The position numbers and the translations under genes were made by a program. From contig NZ_SNVV01000002.1 in the NCBI RefSeq assembly GCF_004361735.1, forward strand, positions 124,001 through 188,000: a stretch of DNA of 64,000 nt, read 5' to 3'. The DNA comes from Azoarcus indigens. Lineage in GTDB: Bacteria > Pseudomonadota > Gammaproteobacteria > Burkholderiales > Rhodocyclaceae. Positions 10,241-19,171 of this stretch are shown one piece after another. A model generated the notes under the pieces. It saw only the letters and a program-made list of their open reading frames with translations, ran no database searches and was not told the DNA's origin. Position 1 is the first letter of the stretch; the number at the start of each line of letters is the position of its first letter.

Positions 10241-10786
10241 TCAGGGCAGCGGCATGTCCGGCGTCACGATGCCGGTGTGGAAGCTCCAGCGCCCGCTGCG
10301 CCTGTCCTCGAAATAGTGGCGCATGGTCATTGCGATGGTGCGGAATGCGATCTCGTTCCAGGGGATGTCGGCTTCCCGGAACAGAGCCACCTCGAGCGAT
10401 TCCTCGCCGGGGCGGAAATCCAGATCCAGCAGGCGGGCGCGATAGATGATGTGCACCTGGTTGATGTGCGGCACGTCGATCAAGGTATAGATGTCGCCGA
10501 CCTCGATGCGGGCGCAGGCCTCTTCCAGCGTTTCCCGCGCGGCACCCTGAGCGGTGCTCTCGGCGTTTTCCATGAAGCCGGCCGGCAGCGTCCATTTGCC
10601 CAGCCGCGGTTCTATCGCCCGGCGGCACAGCAGGATGCGGTCTTCCCATTCGGGCAGTGCGCCGACGACGATCTTGGGGTTCTGGTAATGGATGTCGCCG
10701 CAACTGCCGCAGACATGGCGGGGAAGGGAGTCGCCCTGGGGAACGCGGAATTCGACGGTGGCGCCGCAGGTGGAACAGAACTTCAT
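10241..10786 (-). CDS. NUDIX hydrolase with N-terminal zinc ribbon
   Basis: Pyrophosphohydrolase (181 aa). Residues 4-29 form a zinc ribbon (CSTCG ... CGSCG). The NUDIX box is complete: GFMENAE, seven residues, then RETLEEA, placed around residues 70-92, with the acidic metal ligands intact. The tail RWSFHTGIVTPDMPLP is short. The family includes NADH and ADP-ribose pyrophosphatase-like enzymes; the substrate cannot be told from sequence. It is transcribed alone, divergent from the HDOD-GGDEF gene, and separated from it by 312 bp (10787-11098) in which I see no clear promoter, terminator or small gene. Confidence 0.9.
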   Translation of the reverse strand: MKFCSTCGATVEFRVPQGDSLPRHVCGSCGDIHYQNPKIVVGALPEWEDRILLCRRAIEPRLGKWTLPAGFMENAESTAQGAARETLEEACARIEVGDIYTLIDVPHINQVHIIYRARLLDLDFRPGEESLEVALFREADIPWNEIAFRTIAMTMRHYFEDRRSGRWSFHTGIVTPDMPLP

Positions 10787-11098
10787 CGTCGGGCTGCTTG
10801 CGTGGAGTAAGGTGGGATTTTAGCCGGAACGGGGCGCACCCGTCTGTGCAACCCAGGCTATGCGCGGCGAACCGCCATGCGGAAGTGCGCTCCTTGCCGT
10901 GCCTTTTGGCTTAGTGAATGCGCTTTATTGGTGCCAAGCCGGAAGTCGCCACCCGCGCTCTTCGAAAGCTTGCGGCCAACACGGCTCGACGGCCTGCGTA
11001 TTGCCAAGGTAAAGTGCCGCGGCGACTGCGATGGCCCCTGTTTAGAGCCCAGGCAGAATCCCAATAGTCATGAAGACAATCGCGCAATAAAGGAATCC

Positions 11099-13084
11099 AT
11101 GCCGCCTCCGATCGACATGAATCGGTTCGAGCAACTGAAGGCGACCGGCGATCTGCCGTCGCCGCGGGGCGTTGCTTTGGCAATCATCCGCCTCACTCAG
11201 GCGGAAGAAGTTTCCATGGCCGAACTGGCGCGGGTCATAAAGAGCGACCCTGCTTTTGTCGGCCGCCTCATCAAGGCCGCCAATGGCGTGGTCTCCTTCC
11301 ACCGCCGTGCCGTGGTTTCGGTTCAAGAAGCCTTGATGGTGCTGGGGCTTCCGGCGGTGCGGACGATGGCGCTGGGTTTCTCGCTCTTGTCCAGCTATCG
11401 CAAGGGCGGTTGCGTGGGTTTCGATTACGCGCGCTTCTGGTCTTCCTCTCTGCTGATGGCTCTGTCCATGCAAGTCGTTGCCCAGCGCTTGCGGGTGATT
11501 GCGGCTGATGAGGCCTTCAGCCTGGGGCTGCTCGCCCGGGTGGGGGAACTGGCGCTGGCTACGCTTTATCCCACCGACTACGGCCGCCTGCTGCTGGAGT
11601 CCCAGCGCTTCCCGGAACTGCGGCTCAGCGACCTGGAACAGCAATCCTTCGCGCTCACCCATAACGAGTTGAGCGCTGCCATGCTCGCGGACTGGGGGCT
11701 ACCGGTCGTGTTCACCGAGCCGGTGCTCTACTTCGAGCAGGCCGAACGTGCAGGTTTTGCCGCGGGCGGCAGGGAGGAGGGGCTGCTGCAATGCCTGGTG
11801 CTTTCGCGGGCTCTGACGGAGATTTGCCTGGCCTCCGAGGTAGACCAGGCGGCCTTGATGCCGCCGGTGCTCAAACTCGCGACCCGTCTGGGCCTGGGCC
11901 GCGACGACTTCGCTGCGGCCTGCGAGCGCATCGGCCGGGAATGGCTGGAGTGGAGCAAGCTGCTGCAGTTGGAGTCGGTGGCGCCGCCGGCTTTCGGCAG
12001 CCTGGTACAGAAAGGGGCGGCCGCCGCGCAGGCCCGCAACGAAGCGCCGCAGCCTGTCCAGCCGGTGGCGACGCCCTTGGTCGAGAGCGGGATGCGGGTC
12101 ATGGTGGTGGACGCCGAGCCGGCCGTCCGTCGCGAACTGCGCGGTCTGCTGGAGGCCGCCGGCCATCTGGTCGTGGAGGCCGGCAACGGGCGGGAAGGCA
12201 TGGAACTGGCGCTCGAAGTTCAGCCGCACATGATGGTGCTGGACTGGGCCATGCCGGAAATGGATGGACTCGAACTGGTGCGGGCGTTGCGGGCCACGAA
12301 GATGGGGCGCGGCATCTATGTGTTGCTGCTTACCCAGGTGGAAGATGACGAGCGTCTGGTAGAGGCCTTCGAGGCCGGCGCCGACGATTTCGTCGTCAAG
12401 CCGGTGCGCCCGCGGGTGCTGAATGCGCGACTGCGCGCCGGCCAGCGGGTGGTGCGCCTGCAGCAGGAGCTGGAGCGCGACCGTGAAGAGATCCGCCACT
12501 TCGCTGCCGAACTGGCCATCACCAACCGCCGCCTGCAGGAAGCCGCGTTGACCGACGCGCTCACCGGCTTCCCCAACCGGCGCTATGCGATCGATCGCAT
12601 CCAGCAGGAGTGGATCGCCTCCACCCGCAACCGCCGGCCGCTTTCCTGCATGTTGATCGACCTGGACGGCTTCAAGCAGATCAACGACAGCCACGGTCAC
12701 GATGTCGGTGACATGGTGCTGCGCCAGGCGGCCGACGCGTTGAGGGTGGCATTGCGCGGGCAGGATGTGATCTGCCGAACCGGTGGCGACGAGTTCATCG
12801 TCATCTGCCCGGACACCGAACTGGACGCCGCGATGGTATGCGGCGAGCGGCTGCGCGAGGCGGTGGAGGCGTTGGTGGTGGAAACCGGTGGTCCGCGCCT
12901 GAAGCTGACCATCAGCGTCGGCGTCGCGGTGCGGGATGCATCGATGGAAGATGTGGATGCGCTGATAAAGCGCGCAGATCAGGGCGCCTACAAGGCGAAA
13001 CAGCGGGGACGGAACCTGGTGGCGTCGATGCAGGGCGCAGGTTCCGACGAGTCTTCTGCCGGCACGGCCGGCTTGGCGGTGTAA
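11099..13084 (+). CDS. HDOD - receiver - GGDEF diguanylate cyclase
   Basis: Cytoplasmic signalling protein (661 aa). An HDOD domain fills about residues 10-220. A receiver domain starts near 331 (MRVMVVDAEP) with phosphoacceptor D382 in VLDWAMPEMDG. A coiled-coil link leads to a GGDEF domain (about 495-655) with intact GGDEF at 562-566 and an inhibitory-site RGQD at 553-556, five residues before it. It should make c-di-GMP under phosphorylation and product control. The ATG at 11099 is preferred over an upstream in-frame start at 10877 because it has AGGA just before it and because the upstream 74 codons show no domain. It lies 36 bp before a GGDEF-EAL gene and upstream of flhDC. Confidence 0.92.
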   Translation: MPPPIDMNRFEQLKATGDLPSPRGVALAIIRLTQAEEVSMAELARVIKSDPAFVGRLIKAANGVVSFHRRAVVSVQEALMVLGLPAVRTMALGFSLLSSYRKGGCVGFDYARFWSSSLLMALSMQVVAQRLRVIAADEAFSLGLLARVGELALATLYPTDYGRLLLESQRFPELRLSDLEQQSFALTHNELSAAMLADWGLPVVFTEPVLYFEQAERAGFAAGGREEGLLQCLVLSRALTEICLASEVDQAALMPPVLKLATRLGLGRDDFAAACERIGREWLEWSKLLQLESVAPPAFGSLVQKGAAAAQARNEAPQPVQPVATPLVESGMRVMVVDAEPAVRRELRGLLEAAGHLVVEAGNGREGMELALEVQPHMMVLDWAMPEMDGLELVRALRATKMGRGIYVLLLTQVEDDERLVEAFEAGADDFVVKPVRPRVLNARLRAGQRVVRLQQELERDREEIRHFAAELAITNRRLQEAALTDALTGFPNRRYAIDRIQQEWIASTRNRRPLSCMLIDLDGFKQINDSHGHDVGDMVLRQAADALRVALRGQDVICRTGGDEFIVICPDTELDAAMVCGERLREAVEALVVETGGPRLKLTISVGVAVRDASMEDVDALIKRADQGAYKAKQRGRNLVASMQGAGSDESSAGTAGLAV

Positions 13085-13120
13085 CAGCTGGCCAATGCAA
13101 TGACGAAACAGGGAAGACGG

Positions 13121-14863
13121 ATGGACCGCATGGATGAGCGCCTGCTGCGTCAGGACGAGCCGGTACGGGTCCTGATCGTGGACGATTCTGATGACGACGC
13201 CTTCCTCGTGCGCGCCGAACTGGGTCGGCGGGGGGTGAGGATCGACTACCGCCGGGTGGACTGCGAGCTGGACATGGCCGCGGCCCTGGCTTCGGATAGC
13301 TGGGACGTGATCCTTGCCGATCACGACATGCCTGGCTTCGACTCGCTGGCTGCGCTCGAGGTGCTCAAGCGCAGCGGCCAGGATGTGCCCTTCATCATCC
13401 ACTCCGGCCAGATATCCGACCGTCAGGCGGTGTCGGCGATGTACGAAGGCGTGGATGATTTCATCGCCAAGGGCGACTATGAGCGCCTGGTGCCGGTGAT
13501 AGAACGGGAACTGCGCGGCGTGAGTGCCCGGCGCGCGGTGCGCACCGCCGACAACCGAATTCGTGAGCTGGTCAATTTCGACGGCCTCTCTGCGTTGCCC
13601 AACCATCATCTGTTCTGCAGCAAGGTCACCGACTGGCTGGGCGATTGCCGCCAGCGCGCCCGTGCGCCGGTGGGGGCGGTATTCGTCGTCGATGTGGACC
13701 GCTTCATGCGGATCAACGCCAGCTTTGGCTACGAGGTCGGCAGCGCCATCCTGCGCCAGGTGGGAGAGCGCCTCGCCCAGGGGTTGGCGCCAGAAGTCAC
13801 ACTGGCGCGGCTGGGGGGCGACAAGTTCGGCGTATTCCTGCCCGGCGTCGGCGATCCGGCGCAGATAGAGGTCACCGCGCGCTGGATACTCACCGCCTTT
13901 GAACAGCCCTTCCTGAAAGACAAGGTGGAACTGTTCCTGACAGCCAGCATCGGCATCGCGATGGTGCCGCGCGATGGCGACTCGGTTTACACCTTGCTGA
14001 TGAACGCCGAAACCGCGGTGGCTCAGACCAAGCGCAAGGGCGGCAAGGGCCTGCGTTTTTTTGACCGGGCGATGAATACCGCCTCGGTGGAGCGCCTGGC
14101 GCTGGAGGCGGACTTGCGCCATGCGTTGGTGAGGAATGAGCTGCGCCTTTTCTATCAGCCGCTGGTACGTGCCACCGATGGTGCAGTGGTGGGCGCCGAG
14201 GCGCTGGTGCGCTGGCAGCATCCGCAGCAGGGCCTGCTGACGCCGGATCGCTTCATTCCGCTGGCCGATGAGACAGGGCTGATCACCGAGGTCGGCAGCC
14301 AGGTGCTGTTCGAGGCCTGCCGGCAGGGCAAGGCCTGGCAGGACGCCGGCCATGCTGCGTTCCGGGTATCGGTGAACGTGTCGGCTGTCCAGTTCGGCCA
14401 ACCGCGCCTGCTCGAGACGGTCAGCGAGGCCTTGAACGCCAGCGGTTTTCCGCCCGCTTGCCTGACATTGGAGATTACCGAGAGCTCGTTGATGAGCGAC
14501 GTCGAATCCGCGGCCGGCATGTTGCGTGCCCTGAAGAACATGGGCGTGCAGGTGGCGGTAGACGACTTCGGGACCGGTTACTCCTCGCTCTCCTACCTGA
14601 AACGCTTGCCGATAGACGTCATCAAGATCGACAAATCTTTCGTGCGCGACGTCAGCCATGACGAGGAAGACGCAGCCATCGTGCGCGCCATCATTGTGCT
14701 GGCGCGCAGCCTGCATCTCGCCACGGTGGCGGAAGGCGTGGAAACCCGGGAGCAGGAAGTGATGCTGCGCGATGAGCGCTGCGACAGTTTCCAGGGTTTT
14801 CGCTACGGCAGGCCGGTGCCGCCGGAGTCTTTCCCCTTCCTGCTCCAGGGTGTTGCGGACTGA
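13121..14863 (+). CDS. Receiver - degenerate GGDEF - EAL phosphodiesterase
   Basis: Signalling protein (580 aa). The receiver occupies about residues 15-130 with likely phosphoacceptor D67 in ILADHDMP. The GGDEF domain is degenerate (LGGDKF at 231-236) and lacks an RxxD inhibitory site, so cyclase activity is unlikely. The EAL domain (about 325-575) keeps its catalytic set: EALVRW at 360, VNVSAVQF, EITESS, DDFGTGYSS, IDKSFV and EGVE. It therefore probably degrades c-di-GMP. The ATG at 13121 has GGGA 6 nt upstream; ATG at 13100, seven codons earlier, has no visible ribosome-binding site. It is paired with the cyclase gene and followed by a terminator before flhD. Confidence 0.92.
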   Translation: MDRMDERLLRQDEPVRVLIVDDSDDDAFLVRAELGRRGVRIDYRRVDCELDMAAALASDSWDVILADHDMPGFDSLAALEVLKRSGQDVPFIIHSGQISDRQAVSAMYEGVDDFIAKGDYERLVPVIERELRGVSARRAVRTADNRIRELVNFDGLSALPNHHLFCSKVTDWLGDCRQRARAPVGAVFVVDVDRFMRINASFGYEVGSAILRQVGERLAQGLAPEVTLARLGGDKFGVFLPGVGDPAQIEVTARWILTAFEQPFLKDKVELFLTASIGIAMVPRDGDSVYTLLMNAETAVAQTKRKGGKGLRFFDRAMNTASVERLALEADLRHALVRNELRLFYQPLVRATDGAVVGAEALVRWQHPQQGLLTPDRFIPLADETGLITEVGSQVLFEACRQGKAWQDAGHAAFRVSVNVSAVQFGQPRLLETVSEALNASGFPPACLTLEITESSLMSDVESAAGMLRALKNMGVQVAVDDFGTGYSSLSYLKRLPIDVIKIDKSFVRDVSHDEEDAAIVRAIIVLARSLHLATVAEGVETREQEVMLRDERCDSFQGFRYGRPVPPESFPFLLQGVAD

Positions 14864-14868
14864 GTAAG

Positions 14869-14911
14869 GCCCCGTCTGTTGTTTTTCGACCACACGGGCA
14901 GACGGGCTTTT
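14869..14911 (+). terminator. Rho-independent terminator after the EAL gene
   Basis: CCCGTCTG (14871-14878) pairs with CAGACGGG (14899-14906) across a 20-nt loop and is followed by a short T run. It separates the c-di-GMP pair from flhDC. Confidence 0.65.
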
Positions 14912-14987
14912 CCTTGCTCCGCGCTTGCGATTGCTCACAATTTACTTTAAGTTCTGAGCACTTCTACCTGAAAGGGAGCAGGAAACG

Positions 14988-15305
14988 ATGGATCGCCCCG
15001 ATTTTCAGGCCGAAATACGCGAATTGAATCTTGCCTACCTGATGCTGGCCCAGCAGATGCTGCGTAGCGACAGGGAGACTGCGATGTTCAGATTGGGCGT
15101 GACCAAGGAGGTCGCCGACCTGATCGAAAGCCTGTCCGCCGCCAAGCTGGTGCGGATGGCAAACAGTCAGATGTTGATGCCCAGCTTCCGCTTCGACGAT
15201 GCCCAGTTGCTTCGTCTGATGGCGGGGGAAGGGCGGGATCCGGCTACCTCCAGCCTGCATGCGGCCATCATCGCCGCCGGCAAGACGCTGGGTGAGACGG
15301 CCTAG
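14988..15305 (+). CDS. flhD: Flagellar master regulator subunit FlhD
   Basis: Subunit (105 aa) of the FlhD4C2 activator that switches on class II flagellar promoters with sigma-70. The sequence matches FlhD from start to end: EIRELNLAYLMLAQQMLR at residues 9-26, AMFRLGV and the C-terminal DNA-contacting helix region MLMPSFRFDDAQLLRLM. A Cys at the position of the E. coli inter-subunit disulfide is absent. AAAGGGAGCAGGA precedes the ATG. It is 9 bp upstream of flhC and co-transcribed with it; the leader (14912-14987) contains an AT-rich stretch suitable for a promoter, with TTGCGA and TAAGTT 17 bp apart as a weak candidate. Confidence 0.95.
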   Translation: MDRPDFQAEIRELNLAYLMLAQQMLRSDRETAMFRLGVTKEVADLIESLSAAKLVRMANSQMLMPSFRFDDAQLLRLMAGEGRDPATSSLHAAIIAAGKTLGETA

Positions 15306-15314
15306 GAGAGAGCA

Positions 15315-15872
15315 ATGAAGAACAAGCGCATCATCGACGAGGCCGAAGACATCCGCCGTGCGGTTGAGATGGTCCAGCTAGGCGCGCGCATGCAGATGCT
15401 GGAGGTGGAAACCCGCCTCAGCCGTGAAAAGCTGTTGAAAATCTATAAGGAAGTGCGCGGCGTTTCGCCCCCAAAAGGCATGCTGCCCTTTTCCACCGAC
15501 TGGTTCATGACTTGGCAGCCGAACGTGCATTCGTCGCTGTTCATGGGTTTCCATCGCTATTTCGCCGAGGCCGCCGGGCTGAAAGGGCTGGATGCCATCA
15601 TCAAGTCCTACCACCTCTACCTGGACCACATCGAAGCGGAGCAGATGGAGCCGGCGCTTAGCCTGACCCGCGCCTGGACCCTGGTGCGCTTCTTCGATGC
15701 GGACCTGCTGCAGATGGCGCCGTGCAGTTGCTGTGGCGGCCACTATGTGGCGCACGCCTACGATCCCACTGCCAACTTCGTCTGCGGCCTGTGCAACATG
15801 CCCTCGCGTGCCGGCAAGAGCAAGCGCGCGGTGCCGACCCGCAAGACCCGGGTAAAAGCTGCTTCGGTCTGA
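15315..15872 (+). CDS. flhC: Flagellar master regulator subunit FlhC
   Basis: Zinc-containing partner (185 aa) of FlhD in the flagellar master regulator complex. The cysteine cluster C137, C140, C157 and C160 (CSCC ... CGLC) falls at the same numbers as the zinc ligands known from E. coli FlhC; a fifth Cys is at 139. The N-terminal helices and the segment PFSTDWFMTW are family-typical. AGGAGAG lies just before the ATG. flhD and flhC form a two-gene operon ended by a strong terminator. Presence of FlhDC rather than FleQ places flagellar control in the enteric/betaproteobacterial type. Confidence 0.96.
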   Translation: MKNKRIIDEAEDIRRAVEMVQLGARMQMLEVETRLSREKLLKIYKEVRGVSPPKGMLPFSTDWFMTWQPNVHSSLFMGFHRYFAEAAGLKGLDAIIKSYHLYLDHIEAEQMEPALSLTRAWTLVRFFDADLLQMAPCSCCGGHYVAHAYDPTANFVCGLCNMPSRAGKSKRAVPTRKTRVKAASV

Positions 15873-15915
15873 GGCGCCCCACGCTGGCGACAGGGGCCGG
15901 CGTGAGATTCTCCAC

Positions 15916-15954
15916 ACGGGCTGTCCGAACGTAGCGGACAGCCCGTTTTCTTTT
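15916..15954 (+). terminator. Rho-independent terminator after flhC
   Basis: A 12-bp perfect stem, ACGGGCTGTCCG (15916-15927) with CGGACAGCCCGT (15935-15946), a 7-nt loop, and TTTTCTTTT following. It isolates flhDC from motA. Confidence 0.92.
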
Positions 15955-15965
15955 GTCGGATTGCT

Positions 15966-15992
15966 TCAAGTTTCCGTTATCCGGACCGATAC
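15966..15992 (+). promoter_or_regulatory. Predicted FliA (sigma-28) promoter of motAB
   Basis: TCAAGTTT (15966-15973), 11 bp, ACCGATAC (15985-15992). The enterobacterial FliA consensus is TAAAGTTT-N11-GCCGATAA, so 7 of 8 and 6 of 8 bases match with exact spacing. It is 49 bp upstream of the motA GTG and directly after the flhC terminator, as expected for a class III operon. Confidence 0.7.
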
Positions 15993-16040
15993 AATGCGAC
16001 GCAGTGCCCACTCTTTCGCGGCGTTTTCCTGGAGTTCGCG

Positions 16041-16895
16041 GTGTTTCTCATCATTGGCTACGTCATCATCCTTGCCGCCTCGGTCGGCACCTATGCTGTG
16101 CACGGCAGCCTGGGGGCGTTGTGGGTGCCGATGGAGTACCTCGCCATCATCGGTTTGATGATTGGCGGTTTCGTTTCCGGCAATAGCGGAAAGACGATCA
16201 AGGCGACGCTGGGATCCCTGGGGGGGGCGGTAAAGGGATCGCCCTACAACAAGGCGCTGTATGTGGACCTGCTGTCCATGCTCTACGAACTGCTGGCCAA
16301 GGTCCGCAAGGAAGGGTTGATGTCGATCGAGAACGATATCGAGAACCCGGATTCCAGCCCGATTTTCTCCAAGTATCCCAGTGTCACTTCCGATCACCAC
16401 GTGGTCGAGTTCCTCACCGATTACCTGCGCATGATGGTGGGCGGCAACCTCAACGCCTTCGAGATCGAGAACCTGATGGACATGGAGATCGAGACTCACC
16501 ACCAGGAAGCGCATCTGGCGCCTCACACCGTATCCAAGATGGCAGATGGGCTGCCCGCCTTCGGTATCGTCGTGGCGGTGATGGGGGTGGTGAACGTGAT
16601 GGGCTCGGTGGGCGAGCCGCCGGCGGTGCTGGGGAAAATGATCGGCGGCGCGCTCGTAGGTACCTTCCTCGGCATTCTGCTTTCCTATGGTTTCGTTGCC
16701 CCCATTGCCAGCCAGCTTGAGCAGAAGGTGGAAGAGGGCGGCAAGATCTACCAGTGCATGAAGGTGGTGCTGCTGGCCAGCATGAATGGCTACGCGCCGC
16801 AGGTGGCTATCGAGTTCGGACGCAAGGTGTTGTACTCCACGGAGCGGCCGGGTTTCACCGAGCTGGAACAGGAACTCAAGAACCGCAAGGGTTGA
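16041..16895 (+). CDS. motA: Flagellar stator protein MotA
   Basis: Inner-membrane proton-channel subunit (284 aa) of the flagellar stator. Two N-terminal membrane helices (about residues 2-20 and 30-50), a cytoplasmic loop of about 120 residues carrying the charged torque-generating region (KVRKEGLMSIENDIE), and two further helices (FGIVVAVMGVVNVMG and GGALVGTFLGILLSYGFV) match MotA. The start is GTG at 16041 with GGAG 6 nt upstream; no ATG fits as well. motB follows 70 bp later. A FliA-like promoter lies upstream. Confidence 0.95.
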   Translation: MFLIIGYVIILAASVGTYAVHGSLGALWVPMEYLAIIGLMIGGFVSGNSGKTIKATLGSLGGAVKGSPYNKALYVDLLSMLYELLAKVRKEGLMSIENDIENPDSSPIFSKYPSVTSDHHVVEFLTDYLRMMVGGNLNAFEIENLMDMEIETHHQEAHLAPHTVSKMADGLPAFGIVVAVMGVVNVMGSVGEPPAVLGKMIGGALVGTFLGILLSYGFVAPIASQLEQKVEEGGKIYQCMKVVLLASMNGYAPQVAIEFGRKVLYSTERPGFTELEQELKNRKG

Positions 16896-16965
16896 GGCGT
16901 CAGGCAATGGCGATTCGTTTTTCGAACCGTTTGCATTCTTGTGGCGCGCCTGGACGGGATGAGGC

Positions 16966-18009
16966 ATGAGCGACGATACCCAGCAGCCCATAGTCGTAAA
17001 ACGCATCAAGAAGGGCGGCGGCGGTCACCACGGCGGCGCCTGGAAGATCGCCTACGCCGACTTCGTGACGGCGATGATGGCCTTCTTCCTGCTGATGTGG
17101 TTGCTCGGCTCCACCGCCAAGGGCGATCTGGTCGGCATTGCGGACTACTTCCAGAACCCGCTGAAGCTGGCGATGGATGGCGGCGAAGGCTCCGGCGACA
17201 GTTCCAGCATCATCAAGGGCGGCGGCGAGGACCTCACGCGCTCCTTGGGCCAGGTCAAGCGGGGCGATTTCGAAGGCCGCAGGACAATCAACCTGGACGC
17301 TGCCCGCGGCCGCGAAACGCCGACCGCCGAGGTGCCGGCCGAGGAAACCGAAACCCGGCGTGAGCGGGTGCGACTGCTGGACCTGAAGGGACGCATAGAG
17401 GCCATCATCGAGGCGGATCCGCTGCTGCGCCAGTTCAAGAATCAGATCCTGATGGACATCACCACGGAAGGCTTGCGTATACAACTGGTGGATGAGCAGA
17501 ACCGGCCGATGTTCAACACCGCGAGCGCCGATCTGCGGCCCTACACGCGCGATCTGCTGCGCGACATCGGCCGGGCGCTGAACGACGTCAATCACCGCAT
17601 TTCGCTGTCCGGCCATACCGACTCCGCGCAATACGCCGGCGGCGACCGTGGCTTCTCCAACTGGGAATTGTCATCCAACCGCGCCAACGCTGCGCGCCGG
17701 GAGCTGATCGTCGGCGGCCTGGAGATGGGCAAGGTGGTCCGAGTGGTCGGCCTGGCCGACACCATCCCGTTGAACAAAGAGAACCTGCTGGACCCGATGA
17801 ACCGCCGCATCAGCATCGTTGTGCTGAATAAGCGTACCGAGGAGTCCTTGCGCACGGAAGGCGGCCAGGTGGAGGTAAATAGCGGGGCGCCTGTCGATGG
17901 TGGCGCCCTGCGGCAGAACATCGAGCAGCAGGCGCCGGCTCCGGCAGGCCCCTTGGGGAACGGGGCGCGGACTTCGCGTCTTGATCCGCCGCTGGGCGGC
18001 ATGCGCTGA
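16966..18009 (+). CDS. motB: Flagellar stator protein MotB
   Basis: Stator subunit (347 aa) with one membrane helix and a periplasmic peptidoglycan-binding domain. The N-terminus has KIAYADFVTAMMAFFLLMWL; D32 is the proton-carrying aspartate and falls at the same number as in E. coli. The OmpA/MotB domain (about residues 155-285) includes ISLSGHTDS, NWELSSNRANAARRELI and NRRISIVVLNK. A charged linker and a Pro/Ala-rich tail follow. The spacing to motA suggests one operon. Confidence 0.96.
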   Translation: MSDDTQQPIVVKRIKKGGGGHHGGAWKIAYADFVTAMMAFFLLMWLLGSTAKGDLVGIADYFQNPLKLAMDGGEGSGDSSSIIKGGGEDLTRSLGQVKRGDFEGRRTINLDAARGRETPTAEVPAEETETRRERVRLLDLKGRIEAIIEADPLLRQFKNQILMDITTEGLRIQLVDEQNRPMFNTASADLRPYTRDLLRDIGRALNDVNHRISLSGHTDSAQYAGGDRGFSNWELSSNRANAARRELIVGGLEMGKVVRVVGLADTIPLNKENLLDPMNRRISIVVLNKRTEESLRTEGGQVEVNSGAPVDGGALRQNIEQQAPAPAGPLGNGARTSRLDPPLGGMR

Positions 18010-18200
18010 GCGCCTTGACCGAAGTCTCGCAGCCCGAAGCGTTACGGCCGGTTCGAAGCTATCTTGAAGGGGCCGCAGGGCATGCCGCGTTGGCCCGAAA
18101 TACCGCGCCCGGCATCGGCCGGATGCTTCGGACGGCGACCGGTGTGCCTGTCGGGGCCCGACGACCGCGGCAAAAAGAATGTATCCAGGGAGTGCCCAGC

Positions 18201-19166
18201 ATGACCACATCCGGTGGTTCCTCACGCCTGCCGCCGCGATCGCCGTCCGGCATCGCATCTGGCAGTAGTACGCCCAGCGCCGCAGCACACAAGCCGCTGG
18301 GCGCGGCGGCACCCGGCTTCCCTCCTGCGCTCGGGGCGGGTCGGGAGCGGGAGTTCGAGTTCACCGCCTCGGATTTCGAGAAGGTGCGCAAGCTCATCCA
18401 TCAGCATGCCGGTATCGCCCTGTCGCCGGCCAAGCAGGACATGGTCTACAGCCGGCTGGCGCGGCGTCTGCGCGCCTGCGGTGATCGCACTTTCGCCCAG
18501 TACCTCACCCGGCTGGAGCGCGATCGCAGCGAGTGGGAGACCTTCGTCAATTCGCTGACGACCAACCTCACCTCCTTCTTCCGTGAGGCCCACCATTTCG
18601 ACATCCTGGCCGAGCAACTGAAGAAGGTGGCGGAGAAGCGGACCATCAAGATCTGGTGTTGCGCGGCTTCGACCGGAGAGGAACCGTATTCCCTGGCCAT
18701 CACCGCCTGCGAGGCCTTCGACAGCCTGAATCCGCCGGTACAGATCCTGGCGACCGATATCGACACCGCGGTGCTGGCTCATGGCGAGGCCGGCTCTTAC
18801 CGGCAGGAGCGGGTGGAGCGACTGTCGCCCGAACGTCTGCGCAAATTCTTCCTGCGCGGGACCGGGGACCAGGACGGCGTGGTCAAGGTAAGGCCGGAAC
18901 TGCGCAGGCTCATCACCTTCCGCCGCATCAATCTGCTGGAGGCGAACTGGGCGGTGCAGGGGCCGCTGGACGCCATCTTCTGCCGCAACGTGATGATCTA
19001 CTTCGACAAGCCTACCCAGTACGGCATCCTCAAGCGTTTTCAGCCCTTGTTGCGGCCCGACGGGCAGCTGTTCGCCGGCCATTCCGAGAGCTTCATGCAT
19101 GCCGCGGACCTGTTCCGGTCGCGGGGACGCACCGTCTATCAGCGGGCAGACGCGCCGCTGCGCTGA
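18201..19166 (+). CDS. cheR: Chemoreceptor methyltransferase CheR
   Basis: SAM-dependent methyltransferase (321 aa) that methylates glutamates of chemoreceptors. The N-terminal helical domain (about residues 55-125) contains INSLTTNLTSFFRE-type sequence (VNSLTTNLTSFFREAHHF); the catalytic domain has WCCAASTGEEPYSLAI (SAM loop), ILATDIDTAVLA, IFCRNVMIYFD and GHSESF. The first 50 residues are Ser/Pro/Ala-rich and probably unstructured. ATG at 18201 is chosen because AGGGAG lies upstream; the longer frame to 18015 has no support. It is 5 bp upstream of cheB. The 190 bp before it hold no element I recognise. Confidence 0.95.
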   Translation: MTTSGGSSRLPPRSPSGIASGSSTPSAAAHKPLGAAAPGFPPALGAGREREFEFTASDFEKVRKLIHQHAGIALSPAKQDMVYSRLARRLRACGDRTFAQYLTRLERDRSEWETFVNSLTTNLTSFFREAHHFDILAEQLKKVAEKRTIKIWCCAASTGEEPYSLAITACEAFDSLNPPVQILATDIDTAVLAHGEAGSYRQERVERLSPERLRKFFLRGTGDQDGVVKVRPELRRLITFRRINLLEANWAVQGPLDAIFCRNVMIYFDKPTQYGILKRFQPLLRPDGQLFAGHSESFMHAADLFRSRGRTVYQRADAPLR

Positions 19167-19171
19167 GTTCC

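Noticed and set aside
10787-11098. Possible c-di-GMP riboswitch in the leader of the HDOD-GGDEF gene.
   Set aside because: None of the conserved GEMM blocks could be found by eye, and the region shows no matching paired elements.
11699-14938. A 1079-codon open frame on the minus strand opposite the two c-di-GMP genes.
   Set aside because: It is His/Gln/Arg-rich with no family motifs, and is the antisense of two clear multi-domain genes. Such frames are expected in high-GC DNA.
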